Assembly (NCBI GenBank): GCA_900074745.1
Contig: LT598463.1
Coordinates: 7,926 to 71,925, forward strand
Length of the DNA stretch: 64,000 bases
Reading direction: 5' to 3'
Source of the DNA: Lachancea mirantina
Taxonomy: Eukaryota > Ascomycota > Saccharomycetes > Saccharomycetales > Saccharomycetaceae
Of the stretch, positions 1 through 9,202 are shown in pieces. Every line of letters starts with the position of its first letter. Positions within the stretch are counted from its first letter, which is position 1. The translations under genes and the position numbers were made by a program. The notes under the pieces are model-generated. The model was not told where the DNA came from and did no database searches. It saw nothing but the letters and a program-made list of their open reading frames with translations.

Positions 1-87
1 AACGGCACCCTCAGGCTGTCACACACCGAACACCCACGCTCATATTTGCATTCGGAACACAAGTAGGGTATCCTGGCCATCAAGAAC

Positions 88-517
88 TGTTAGAAGGAGA
101 TAGCGAGACAGGATATCATTCAATTGTATCATGGCGTGACCGATGTGACAGAACAAAATTAGAAGAATGAACGGACGGTTGTAATCAAGATGAAGTCATA
201 GGAATGAAATGATTCCAATGATGGTTATGGTATCTTCACACCCCGTCATCACTTCAAGAATGACCTAACAGGTAACGTAAGAATGACTCATCGTCAATCT
301 TAGATAAAGTAACGGATTCCGAAATTGGAACAATGTAACAGGGAATTGTACAGAAGGAGCTAATATGACCAGTATCGTAGTGGTCATGGTTGTAAGATAG
401 CCCCGGAGAGATATAAGTACTCAACACCTTATCAGCTTTATTATTTAGATCAACTATGAACGAATTAAATGCGCACTTCAGAAATCTATCAACCACCGAC
501 AATGATAAACCTCAACA
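88..517 (+). mobile_element. Solo LTR fossil, Ty-like family
   Basis: About 430 bp that matches, along its whole length, the segments at 18143-18576 and (reversed) 2330-2764. It starts with TGTTAGAAGG and ends in CTCAACA, the TG...CA ends of a retrotransposon LTR. Shared blocks include GTAACGGATTCC, GGAGAGATATAA and TTATTATTTAGAT. No internal retrotransposon genes lie next to it, so it looks like a solo LTR left by recombination. The family is probably Ty1/copia-like, judged from the TGTTGGAA-type start; that assignment is inference. No matching 5-bp target duplication is visible at these boundaries. It is clearly diverged from the other copies, so it is an old insertion. Confidence 0.75.
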
Positions 518-566
518 ATTAGAGACAAGTCGCGCAACTTGAGACGCTAGCCAGCGCCCATAGTGT

Positions 567-2243
567 TCACAAAGCATATCTGAAGTTGGGGTTTTCCTTG
601 TCGGTGAGGTCGGCAAATTCAAGGTTCTCGATATTGTCGCTGGGTCCCTTTTCGGCTTGGATTCTGTCTCTCCTCTTGTTCTCGTAAATGTTCAAAACGT
701 AAAGAGCCGACAGAGTAACGACACAGCCGGCATAACAAACCACCATTGCAATTTTTGCGCCGCTGTAATTTGGTGCTTGCTTGGCAATAAATGTTTGAGG
801 GCCGGCTAAATTTGAGGCGGCATACGAAACCAAGTTAATGGAGGACACCGTCCATTTTTTAGTGTATCCCAAAGTGTTGGAGCTGATGATGGAAAGCACG
901 CAGATAAAGGAAACAGGCGCAACGTAAAGCAGATAAGCACCCGCCAGTCTCGTGTTTTTCGACTCTTTGGCGAAAGCAAGCATACATGTGGCAACGAGAC
1001 TGAGAACTGCGGCGAAAATACCCCATATCAATCTGTCCTGCAGGAACGGAATTTTCCTTTTGGCACACAAAACTGATAGATAGCCGATTAAAGGACAAGC
1101 GACTAATTCGACCGCTCCGGTAGGCATGGTCATGAGCAGCGAGTCCTTCGTACTATAACCAAAGTCCGTTTTGATTAAAATGCTCATAAAGTTGGTCAAG
1201 CCCCCGTTTGGAATGTTACTTCCGATACTGAACACAAAGAACAACCAGGTTCTGACGTCAGTAAACGCCTCCCTGACTTGATTCCATTTGATGTGGTGGT
1301 TACCAAAGCCCTGTTGATTGCCTCTGATTCTTTCGACCACCATGAGTTTCTCGCGCTCAGACAAAAACCACGCCTTGGAAGGATCGTCTGGGATGTGAAA
1401 AAAGATGGCGAATCCGACAAAAACTGTTATTAGCCCAGTCACAACAAACAAAACTCTCCAGGCTTCAATGCTGTAAGAGGCCTGCCTGATGTAGACTCCG
1501 TACGCAAGCGAGTTGGCCCAGATACCACCTAGACCATTAAAGCCGAACCAGAGACAGACACGCATGAAGTGCTCCTCTTTGCGCCAGTACTGGGACGTGA
1601 TGATGGTGAAGGTTGGCGTCACCATACTCTCAGCACAACCCAAAAGCACTCTGAGGAAGATGAACGACGCATAGTTGATCGAGGGTGCCGCATGCAATGC
1701 CAGAATCATACCCCAGATGACAACAAACACGGCCAAGGTCTTGGCAAGCCACCGGGACTTTTGAAATATCAGCTGGCCCGGACCCAAGTTGAAGAAAAGG
1801 TAGCCAAAGTAAAACGCAGACCCAACCCAAGAGTACTGGTCGCCAACCATTTTGAGATCTTCCCTCAGGCCCATTACCGCAGCAGATCCGTTCGACACCT
1901 TGTCCATGAACTGGATGGCGTACAAGATACACATCAGCGGGAACATGTACAAGTCGATCTTCCAGACAAGCCTGCGATCTTCTTCCTCAGTAATTTTCAG
2001 TTCCCGCGACTCAAGTGCCAGCCGCATCGCGTCGTCGACATTTCCGGTCACCTTAACTTCTTTCCCGGAGGGTGACACAATGGTCGAAATAACGTTTTCA
2101 AGGTCGCCGATGTCCGCGCTGGTGATCGAAACCACATTGCGAACTTTTTTACTTTGGTCCAGAGACTGGGTTTCATCTGTCTGGAAGTTTATATTGTCAT
2201 CGACGGCCTCTTTATCGTTCGATCCAAGATTTTGACCTTTCAT
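567..2243 (-). CDS. THI73-like plasma-membrane permease (ACS/Dal5 family of MFS)
   Basis: A 558-residue membrane transporter of the anion:cation symporter branch of the major facilitator superfamily, close to S. cerevisiae Thi73, which is tied to carboxylic-acid uptake. A soluble N-terminal part of about 100 residues leads into some 12 membrane segments. Family blocks are FPLMCILYAIQFMDK, WVGSAFYFGYLFFNLGP, TIITSQYW and IRGNQQGFGNH, and the C-terminus NLEFADLTDKENPNFRYAL matches the Thi73 tail. The open frame runs 7 codons further up to a TTG; the first ATG is at 2243. A paralogue lies at 22342-23985 in the same orientation. An LTR fossil lies just past its 3' end (88-517) and another just upstream (2330-2764). 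The family is certain; the substrate is not known. Confidence 0.93.
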   Translation of the reverse strand: MKGQNLGSNDKEAVDDNINFQTDETQSLDQSKKVRNVVSITSADIGDLENVISTIVSPSGKEVKVTGNVDDAMRLALESRELKITEEEDRRLVWKIDLYMFPLMCILYAIQFMDKVSNGSAAVMGLREDLKMVGDQYSWVGSAFYFGYLFFNLGPGQLIFQKSRWLAKTLAVFVVIWGMILALHAAPSINYASFIFLRVLLGCAESMVTPTFTIITSQYWRKEEHFMRVCLWFGFNGLGGIWANSLAYGVYIRQASYSIEAWRVLFVVTGLITVFVGFAIFFHIPDDPSKAWFLSEREKLMVVERIRGNQQGFGNHHIKWNQVREAFTDVRTWLFFVFSIGSNIPNGGLTNFMSILIKTDFGYSTKDSLLMTMPTGAVELVACPLIGYLSVLCAKRKIPFLQDRLIWGIFAAVLSLVATCMLAFAKESKNTRLAGAYLLYVAPVSFICVLSIISSNTLGYTKKWTVSSINLVSYAASNLAGPQTFIAKQAPNYSGAKIAMVVCYAGCVVTLSALYVLNIYENKRRDRIQAEKGPSDNIENLEFADLTDKENPNFRYAL

Positions 2244-2329
2244 GGCTGCTGAATCTTGTCGCAATTACTGATGATACTGACAAGCTCAATCCTAACGCTT
2301 CCGCTACAAATATAAATGGAGCATAAATA

Positions 2330-2764
2330 TGATGAGGTTTTTCCTTGTCGGAGGTTGATAGGTTTCTAAATTGTTCATTTAATTCGTTCATAATTGATCT
2401 AAATAATAAAGCGGATTAGGAATTGAGTACTTATATCTCTCCGTGGCTATCTTACAACCACGACCACTTACAATCCTGTTCATATCAGCTCCTTTTATAC
2501 AATTTCTGTAACAATGATCCAAATTTGGAATGCGTTACTTTCTTCAAACTAGACGGTGAATTCTCATCATACGTCATTCATCATACCACATCTGATCTGA
2601 TTACAATGTTCTGATGATTCTAGAACTTTCAATGGACCTGTTTTAGCTTCCACCTCTTTCGCAGAATGCCAATCCTTTGTCCAATCCTCTAATTTTATTC
2701 TGTCATATCGATCACCTGATGATGCAATTGAACGGTATCATCTTCTCGCCAGCTCCTTCCAACA
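2330..2764 (-). mobile_element. Solo LTR fossil, same family, reversed
   Basis: Reverse-oriented copy of the roughly 430-bp LTR family. On the minus strand it begins TGTTGGAAGG and ends CTCATCA. It matches the 18143-18576 copy closely, including the TTTGGAATGCGTTAC / GTAACGGATTCC region and the segment around GAACGAATTAAATG. It stands alone without retrotransposon genes and starts 87 bp upstream of the THI73-like ATG, so it makes up most of that gene's promoter. No target duplication is seen. Confidence 0.78.
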
Positions 2765-3006
2765 ATTTTGTTGGTTACATTTTGTCCTTTACCGTGTAAA
2801 CAACTCTTTGAACTTTTGGACGGTCGCTCGTACGCCAGAAGGAGTTGCTTTTTTTTAATTTTCACATTGGTTTGAGCGCTGGGCCGAGGTGGAAGATTTT
2901 GACCAAGAGAGGAGACGATTTCGGAAGGCGCACTTAGACAACAAAAAGGGAGGATTCAGAACTTCCTTGTCAAAATTGTCGATCAAAATTTCGAACAAGA
3001 TCTGCA

Positions 3007-3415
3007 TGTCAAAAGGTGATAGCATAAAAAGTGATCTCGTTCAGCTGGATTGTCACGTGATCGCAGTGACAGATTAAAATTGAGAGAATGAATGGACGGT
3101 TCGCATTCTGTGGAAGACCTGGAAGCCCAAACAGTTCCATCGACAGTTCAAGAATCTTTGGACCATCGTAATCAGATCATAGGTCGTATGATTAATGACT
3201 TATGATGAGAATTTACTGTCTAGGACGAAGAGAGTAACGGTTCTAGAGTTCGAACAGTGTTACAAGAATTGTATCAAAGGAGACACATTCACCAGTTTTA
3301 CAGTGGCTTATTCTTAAAGATAACCACGGAGAGATATGAGTACTGAACTCTTTATCTGCCTTATTATTTAGACCAACTAACTTCATCAAGCAAGCAATTC
3401 TATCATGTACTCTTT
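3007..3415 (+). mobile_element. Degraded solo LTR fossil, same family
   Basis: A more diverged copy of the same LTR family. Its start, TGTCAAAAGGTGATAGC, aligns with TGTTGGAAGGAGCTGGC of the 18143 copy. Matching blocks follow: TCACGTGATCGCAGTGACAG, GAATGAATGGACGGTT, ACTTATGATGAGAATT and CTTATTATTTAGA. The right border is approximate because similarity fades after about 3375. It looks like the oldest of the four copies. Confidence 0.65.
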
Positions 3416-4206
3416 CGAAGGCATTTCGTGAACGAATCTCCATATAGCCATTAGCATTACCCTTTAAGGACGTGATGAACGTCGTCAGCTCACGTTGTTT
3501 ATTAGACAAGAGACGGCCTAGTCTTGATAGCCTTTACGTGCGTGGGACCATCGTCTTTCTTGCTCGGGCTTTTATTGGTTCCTGATCAATTGACTGTAAA
3601 CTTCCATGATATTTTCTCTTATCTAGCTCACTTTGTTTGGCCATGCCACTCAGTTTTTGTTTCGCGGCGCTACTTCAGACAAGTCCACAACCTGAAGAAT
3701 CCATTATTCTCTTGAGCTTCTTCCGAGCGATTTGTCCTTCCACAATGTCTGAATCATCATGCCGGCCTCTGATACTTTGCGATGCTTTTTTTAATTATGA
3801 ACTCAGAACTTTCAGGCTCATATTTCTAGCCTTTTCTCTTTTTATAGTGGATGGGAACAGCTTGTTGCGGAATATGTTTTCTCGAACTTGGCGTGTAGGA
3901 AATCGAAGTATTTCCAAGCAGATAAATATCTGTAACACAGCAATTCCATCAAGAGTTACCTTTCAAGGAAGTAGTCTTAAAAATACTATTGTCTTCAAAC
4001 CTCGTTCCTTGGACCCTGTAGTAGCGCCCTAGATAGGCACTCTGTGTAGGCACCGTGAAGGGCACAGAAGAAATGCAAAAGAATCCAAATTCTGAATTGC
4101 TTCATGCGAGTTACGTCGTGATTTGCGTGCTCCTGAAAAGAATTGTTGGTCACCTTAGCATGACTCTTACTCATTCGCTATACGTATTGACAAGCATCTG
4201 AGCTCT
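3416..4206. other. Intergenic stretch without a recognised gene
   Basis: Between the degraded LTR and the invertase promoter I see no credible gene. A 131-codon open frame (3637-4032, plus) has no recognisable domain. The right end holds AGGCAC hexamers at 4035-4040 and 4048-4053, which recur closer to the invertase gene. It may be decayed accessory DNA. Confidence 0.5.
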
Positions 4207-4310
4207 CGGGGAGAATCGGGCGTTCCCCGGAAAATCGGATGTTTCCCGGGGAAAATGATGCATACCCGGAGAATCTGATTCATTCCCCGAATAATTTGCT
4301 CATTTCCGCC
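4207..4310. repeat. Five degenerate ~20-bp CCCGG-rich repeats in the invertase promoter
   Basis: Five imperfect units with a period of about 20 bp, each with a C/G-rich core (CCCGG or CGGGG) followed by an A-rich AATC/AATG-type block: CGGGGAGAATCGGGCG, CCCCGGAAAATCGGATG, CCCGGGGAAAATGATGC, CCCGGAGAATCTGATTC and CCCCGAATAATTTGC. The array lies about 340-445 bp upstream of the invertase ATG. The unit at 4225-4235 (CCCCGGAAAAT) fits the known Mig1 glucose-repressor consensus read on the minus strand. The other units fit it only partly. Binding is inferred. Confidence 0.8.
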
Positions 4311-4400
4311 TCCCCAAATAGGTTTTTTCAGGTGAATCGCACTTTCTCCACCATTTTTTTTTACGAGAATACGTCATATTACGGCATACTGAACCCCCAC

Positions 4401-4426
4401 AGGCACGTTTAGGCACGTTTAGGCAC
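4401..4426. repeat. Short direct repeat AGGCAC-GTTT
   Basis: Two and a half perfect 10-bp units of AGGCACGTTT, giving three AGGCAC hexamers spaced exactly 10 bp, about 225-250 bp before the invertase ATG. The same hexamer occurs at 4035-4040 and 4048-4053. Spacing of one helical turn suggests a regulator-binding site, but I do not recognise the factor. Confidence 0.7.
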
Positions 4427-4555
4427 AGAAAAGGAAATCTCATAACCATCTCGGCACGCGCAAGTGGCGTGGTGATAACATCAAAGTAAAACTGGAAACT
4501 TACGGGGACACGATTTCTCAAGCCCTCAATGGCCTATCTCGAGAGTCCGAACGCC

Positions 4556-4561
4556 TATAAA
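4556..4561 (+). promoter_or_regulatory. TATA box of the invertase gene
   Basis: TATAAA followed by GG, 90 bp before the ATG at 4652, the usual yeast distance. It lies inside the longer reading frame that opens at 4529, which argues that the upstream ATG is not the start and that the signal-peptide Met at 4652 is. Confidence 0.65.
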
Positions 4562-4651
4562 GGAACTGAAGAAATTACAAATGAGCGATCAGCGTATCCT
4601 TTTGGAAAGAACCAAAACAAATCTCAAACCACGAGCTCCAACCGTGCCAAA

Positions 4652-6340
4652 ATGAAGATATTGGGGTTCACTTTGACAGCTCTTTGCGCCGCCTTAGGTG
4701 TTCATGCCTACAACTCTGCTTACGACCTCACATTGAATAGGACTGCGATGAATTCATCGGTTGGGCATGAGACGAATCGCCCCCTCATCCACTATACCCC
4801 CCGTGTTGGCTGGATGAATGACCCCAATGGTCTCTTTTTTGACGAGGAAACTTCGCTGTGGCATGTTTACTACCAGTACAAACCGGACGCTCTTGTAGCT
4901 GGTTTACCCATATTTTGGGGGCATGCTACTTCAAAGGACTTGACGAGCTGGGTCGATCACGGTGTCGCCATTGAGCCGGCAGATGATGTAAGTGGGGCAT
5001 TCTCTGGGAGCATCGTCATAGACCGCAACAATACGTCTGGATTTTTTGACAACTCAACCTTACCTGGCCAAAGAATCGTCGCTTTATACACGGAGGACAG
5101 TTCTTCCAAGCAGTCTCAATTTGCAGCGTACTCCCTGGACGGGGGTTACACGTTCAATTACTACGCACAGAATCCGGTATTGGATATCAACTCTACACAA
5201 TTTAGGGATCCCAAAGTTATTTGGCATGACGAAACCCAGCGTTGGGTTATGACGCTAGCATTATCTCAAGAGTACAAAATTCAAATCTACACGTCGAAGA
5301 ACTTGAAGACATGGAACTTCCAATCAAATTTTTCGCATTACGGCTTTTTGGGATACCAATACGAATGTCCTGGCTTGAGTAAGGTCCCGGTTCTGCAATC
5401 CGTTGACCCTAACACTACCCTAGCCTCGAATAATTCATCATCTGTTGATTTTAAATGGGTCATGTTCCTCAGCATTAACCCAGGTGCTCCTACGGGTGGC
5501 TCAGTCAACCAGTATTTTATTGGTGATTTCGATGGCAAAACTTTCACTGCTGATGATTCAGCCTCGCGCTTTGTTGACAACGGTAAGGATTTTTATGCTA
5601 TGCAGACATTTTCCGATACTCCTACCAATGAGGTGGTAGGACTAGCATGGGCTTCTAATTGGGACTACGGTGCGTACGTGCCAATTACACCTTGGAAGAC
5701 CTCGATGACGTTAGCTCGCAACTTAACGCTTCGTCCTTACAAGCCTAACCCGGAATCCTCGCAGCTTACATTATACAGTGAGCCGATTATCGACCACAGC
5801 ATACTGAATACTACTCAGTCTATAAAGAAGGCGTCTTTGAACTTAACTACAGAGGAGAGCGTGTTTTATCACTTAACGAAAACAGCCAAGGGGCTACTAG
5901 AGTTTACACTAGAGTGGAAAGTTAACGCAACCGCAATAACATCAAAAAAAAGTCCTGCTGCCATGACATTCAACCTGAGAGGTATCGAAGATGAGGAAGA
6001 GTTTCTGAAATTGGGTTATGAAGTTAATTCAGGTGCTTTCTTCCTTGACAGAGGCATTTCCGACTTGGATTTCGTCCGCTTTAACCCTCTATTTACTACG
6101 AGACTTGTGCATTTTTTGGAGCCCTACAGAATCGACCAAGATGGGTTGCCAGTTTACAAAGTTCATGGGATCGTTGACAAGGATATTGTAGAGCTTTTCT
6201 TCAATGATGGTTCTTCGACATCTACTAACACTTTCTACATGAGCGAAGAGAATTTCTTGGGCACTGTTGAACTATCTTCAAGCGTCGATGATGTGTTCAA
6301 TGTTTTAAACCTAGAGATCAAACAATTGAACACCATGTGA
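4652..6340 (+). CDS. SUC2: Secreted beta-fructofuranosidase (invertase/inulinase), GH32
   Basis: A 562-residue enzyme that cleaves sucrose, and possibly other terminal beta-fructosides, outside the cell. It begins with a signal peptide (MKILGFTLTALCAALGVHA). The GH32 motifs are all present: WMNDPNG with the nucleophile Asp (about residue 58), FSGS, FRDPK and YECPG with the acid/base Glu. Many N-x-S/T sites fit heavy glycosylation. Length is close to S. cerevisiae Suc2 (532) and Kluyveromyces Inu1. An in-frame ATG at 4529 would bury the signal peptide behind 41 hydrophilic residues and lies upstream of the TATA box, so 4652 was chosen. In the segment before FWGHAT a Trp that I recall in Suc2 and Inu1 (WGxPLxWGH) is Ala (VAGLPIFWGH), which may shift substrate preference. 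Whether it is better called invertase or inulinase cannot be settled here. Confidence 0.95.
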   Translation: MKILGFTLTALCAALGVHAYNSAYDLTLNRTAMNSSVGHETNRPLIHYTPRVGWMNDPNGLFFDEETSLWHVYYQYKPDALVAGLPIFWGHATSKDLTSWVDHGVAIEPADDVSGAFSGSIVIDRNNTSGFFDNSTLPGQRIVALYTEDSSSKQSQFAAYSLDGGYTFNYYAQNPVLDINSTQFRDPKVIWHDETQRWVMTLALSQEYKIQIYTSKNLKTWNFQSNFSHYGFLGYQYECPGLSKVPVLQSVDPNTTLASNNSSSVDFKWVMFLSINPGAPTGGSVNQYFIGDFDGKTFTADDSASRFVDNGKDFYAMQTFSDTPTNEVVGLAWASNWDYGAYVPITPWKTSMTLARNLTLRPYKPNPESSQLTLYSEPIIDHSILNTTQSIKKASLNLTTEESVFYHLTKTAKGLLEFTLEWKVNATAITSKKSPAAMTFNLRGIEDEEEFLKLGYEVNSGAFFLDRGISDLDFVRFNPLFTTRLVHFLEPYRIDQDGLPVYKVHGIVDKDIVELFFNDGSSTSTNTFYMSEENFLGTVELSSSVDDVFNVLNLEIKQLNTM

Positions 6341-7890
6341 GGAAATTCGAAGTCTTTTCCTCTGTGACAGCCTTTGAAATGATTCCATGATTTATAGCGA
6401 GATCCATGAACGTTCGAAACCGACGCTAAGTGAACTGGAAGAAGTCGAACGTCCGAAAACAAGTTAAATCTCCTTATGTGATGGGCACACGACTTGATAA
6501 ATTCAATTGTTTGAATTTCAACAACAAATACAAAGATTGTAAGGTAACATTGCGATACATCCAATACGCGTGACAATGGCCTTATACTAAAGAGTGTGCC
6601 ATATAGTACCTAATGAATTTAAGTAAGGGATGTAGCGTTCAAATATGTGCATATCTTTCTTGCTTGTGTCTTTGAGGCATATCATTCGAATATCATGGAG
6701 CGAAAGGCTACCTATTTTCTCCAGCTAAATTATTCTCACTTTTGAGGACCGAGTTGCCATTCACACATTGCATATGGTGCTACAAATTTCGCCGATGCAC
6801 AATTTGAAATCTCGCTAGCTTAAAGGGCGTATTTGAAGACGTACTTCCGAAGTCACTGCTAAAGAGCATTCTAGAGAATTAAAACATTTCGTCATTAATA
6901 TCTCGATTTTAATGTAACACTTTGACAGTCCCCTAAGTCGTTAAGTCCCGTCGTATCAAAGATAGGACAATTAGCAATTTTTTAAAAAGCTTTACACAAA
7001 TAATAGAGCATCTCTGAGAGTGAAGCGGTTAATATTTGTCTTCTCCGACTGTCCTAGTAGTCATAGACTGTTTATAACGTCCACAATTCCTGCTAAGCTG
7101 ACATCTTATCCTTTTCATGCTTCTCCGTGGTGATTGATCTTTCAGTCACAATGAACAGATACTTCTTGTTCTTATATCTTAATCAACGTGAAATCAAAAA
7201 ATGCTTGTGATAAGGTTCACAAGCATCGCTAGAAGATGATTCCCCAAATTGACCTTTCATTCAGTTCATTGCCTTAGCAACTTCTTGAGTACATCAAACG
7301 CATTCATCATTCATCCCTCTGCAATAGGAAATGGTGGAAAACTTTTATATCAAGCCATTCTTCTCACCACTGATAGTCTAATGATGAAGGTAAGGTAATT
7401 CCGTGGTGAACACCAAGATAAAATCCTCCAGTTCTCTGGAGAATTGGATTCGAATCATCCGTCCAATCATCTCTTGTTTCCGTCTGTCACCTTTACAGCG
7501 TGATCTCAACTAAAGATTTCGCAACTTGACGACATAGTCCTTCGTAGACCCCTTCAAACACAAACCCACTTAAGGTAGCCCCAAATGAATTAAGGAATAT
7601 CTTTATGATAATTATGGAGTCGAGTGTCTGTCGGAAACAAAGCGACAAGCACTATCAAGTCCATCTTCACAATAGATCTTTCGCCATAGCATGGGATTTG
7701 GCTTCGGCAAGATCTTCCCGCCTTGAGACATCTCACTGTTAACGAAATGTGGAGTCACAGATCGAATCTGATTTTCGGAGAATTGGGTTGTCAAATCGCC
7801 GCCGATTTTCTTGAAGATAAGATCTTATAATATTATTATATGCAATTTAAACATGCTATGTAGCAACTCCTAGAAAAGTCTCTTTACGTG
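6341..7890. other. 1.5-kb AT-rich stretch, no gene recognised
   Basis: No ATG-started frame with a recognisable product. A 60-codon frame on the minus strand (7612-7794) opens with TTG and has no known domain. No LTR match, tRNA or tandem array was seen. It is either long regulatory DNA or decayed sequence. Confidence 0.5.
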
Positions 7891-7926
7891 ATGGCTTCAT
7901 CAAATGTCAAGTCCTTGCTCTTTTAG
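7891..7926 (+). promoter_or_regulatory. Overlapping upstream ORF ahead of the DUF1445 gene
   Basis: An ATG at 7891 opens an 11-codon frame ending in TAG at 7924-7926. It sits 13 bp before the ATG of the DUF1445 gene and runs past it in another frame. A ribosome that starts at this first ATG would bypass the main gene unless scanning is leaky. The transcript start is not known, so this ATG may lie outside the mRNA. Confidence 0.45.
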
Positions 7927-8701
7927 AGAGCTCTGCCGGAAAGAGTCATTCACCGGACCCACTTCTGGAATTCTTCCAGGCTATGTGCAAGCCAACCTTC
8001 TAATAGTGCCTCGCTCGGTGGCTAGCGATTTCGAAGATCTTTGTTTACGCAATCCCGTTGCATGTCCTCTGTTGACGAAAACTGCTGGCAGCGCCCATGT
8101 TGTGGAAAATCATGCGAAATTCATTAGTGACAGTTTCTTTGATATTCGTCGAGATTTCCCAAAATACAATATATACCTTGGTGGTAAACTATACCAGCAA
8201 AAATCGAATTGCATGGATGAATGGTCCGACGATCATGTGGGTTTTTTGATTGGATGCTCTTTCTCATTCGAAGACGCTTTGGTGAGGGCTGGCTTAGTTC
8301 CCGCAAATGTAACTCAAGGACGCAACGTTTCAATGTTTGTGACAACGAAATTCCTCGACTCTGCGGGGATATTTCATAAGTGTCCATACGTGGTCAGCAT
8401 GAGGCCCTATAAACCATCCGAGGTTGATAAGGTAAGAAGTGTCACGAGAGCCTTCAAAAGAACACATGGAGAACCTATTGACTGGGGTTTTGACGGCGCA
8501 GAGAGGTTAGGAATTGAAGATTTACAGAAGCCTGATTATGGTGACCCTGTGGAAATGACCGATGATGAAATACCTGTATTTTGGGCCTGTGGCGTAACCC
8601 CTCAACTCGCGATTACCACTGTGGGGCCCTTAATTGAGGGTTTTGTGGTGGGCCATGCTCCAGGTCATATGTTAGTTTTGGACAGCACTCAAATGTTCTG
8701 A
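7904..8701 (+). CDS. DUF1445 (YcsI/D-glutamate cyclase-like) protein
   Basis: A 265-residue single-domain protein of the DUF1445/YcsI family, a typical full length. Family signatures are FTGPTSGILPGYVQANLLIVP near the N-terminus, NPVACPLL, FLIGCSFSFEDAL (about residues 114-126) and YVVSMRPYKPSEV. The mammalian member DGLUCY turns D-glutamate into 5-oxo-D-proline in mitochondria; bacterial members are often labelled hydro-lyases. No clear targeting signal is seen. The family is, to my knowledge, uncommon in Saccharomycetaceae and common in bacteria and filamentous fungi, so transfer or patchy loss is possible. 5-oxoprolinase, a permease and a regulator follow within 9 kb, which supports a role around glutamate/5-oxoproline. 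The activity itself is inferred. Confidence 0.9.
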   Translation: MSSPCSFRELCRKESFTGPTSGILPGYVQANLLIVPRSVASDFEDLCLRNPVACPLLTKTAGSAHVVENHAKFISDSFFDIRRDFPKYNIYLGGKLYQQKSNCMDEWSDDHVGFLIGCSFSFEDALVRAGLVPANVTQGRNVSMFVTTKFLDSAGIFHKCPYVVSMRPYKPSEVDKVRSVTRAFKRTHGEPIDWGFDGAERLGIEDLQKPDYGDPVEMTDDEIPVFWACGVTPQLAITTVGPLIEGFVVGHAPGHMLVLDSTQMF

Positions 8702-9202
8702 AGAGAAGCTATATTTCACTGCCCATCATACTGCAGTCTGTTCCGGAACTTGCAGAATTTTAAAGATCAATAACAGTCAGTGAATTAAATTGAGTTCTGC
8801 AGCTGAGCGTATCAGAAAAATTTCCTTCATATCGGTACCATCAATTTAGCGGTTCAAGTGATAACAATTATATTTCTTTGATTTTCTTTACGTGTGTTGA
8901 ATAGGCCTGGCATTGTCCAGCTTATACATGAAATCATAAAGTCATCATTCTTTTAATTCCTATCTTTAATTCTCCAGGATATTCATACTTCATGATTTAG
9001 AAAAGTGTGAGAAAGCTAGATAAATCAGGCTGTTTTTACCAATCGCATACCAAATTTTATGCTTTCGTGTTTAGTAAAAGCTTGCTCCCCATCAGATCAT
9101 TGAAGGACAGATTGGCACATTCAAAAGACTAATCTTTGCATTAAATTTAACATTTGTTGTTTGATTCACAAATAAAATTGCAATACCACTAGGCCACCTG
9201 TT
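8702..9202. other. Convergent 3' spacer, nothing recognised
   Basis: AT-rich 500 bp between the 3' ends of the DUF1445 gene and the zinc-cluster gene. It must hold both terminators, but I see no gene, repeat or LTR match in it. Confidence 0.5.

Noticed and set aside
1-60. Possible extension of LTR-family similarity to the very start of the window
   Set aside because: Only an 11-bp match (CATATTTGCAT) to sequence flanking the 18143 copy, which is too short to support.
3637-4032. 131-codon frame before the invertase promoter
   Set aside because: It has no domain and unconvincing composition, and it lies next to LTR debris in gene-poor DNA.
4529-4651. In-frame upstream ATG for invertase
   Set aside because: It would put 41 hydrophilic residues before the signal peptide, and the TATA box lies inside this extension.
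7612-7794. 60-codon minus-strand frame in the gene-free stretch after invertase
   Set aside because: It opens with TTG, is short and has no domain; I could not tie it to any known gene or element.
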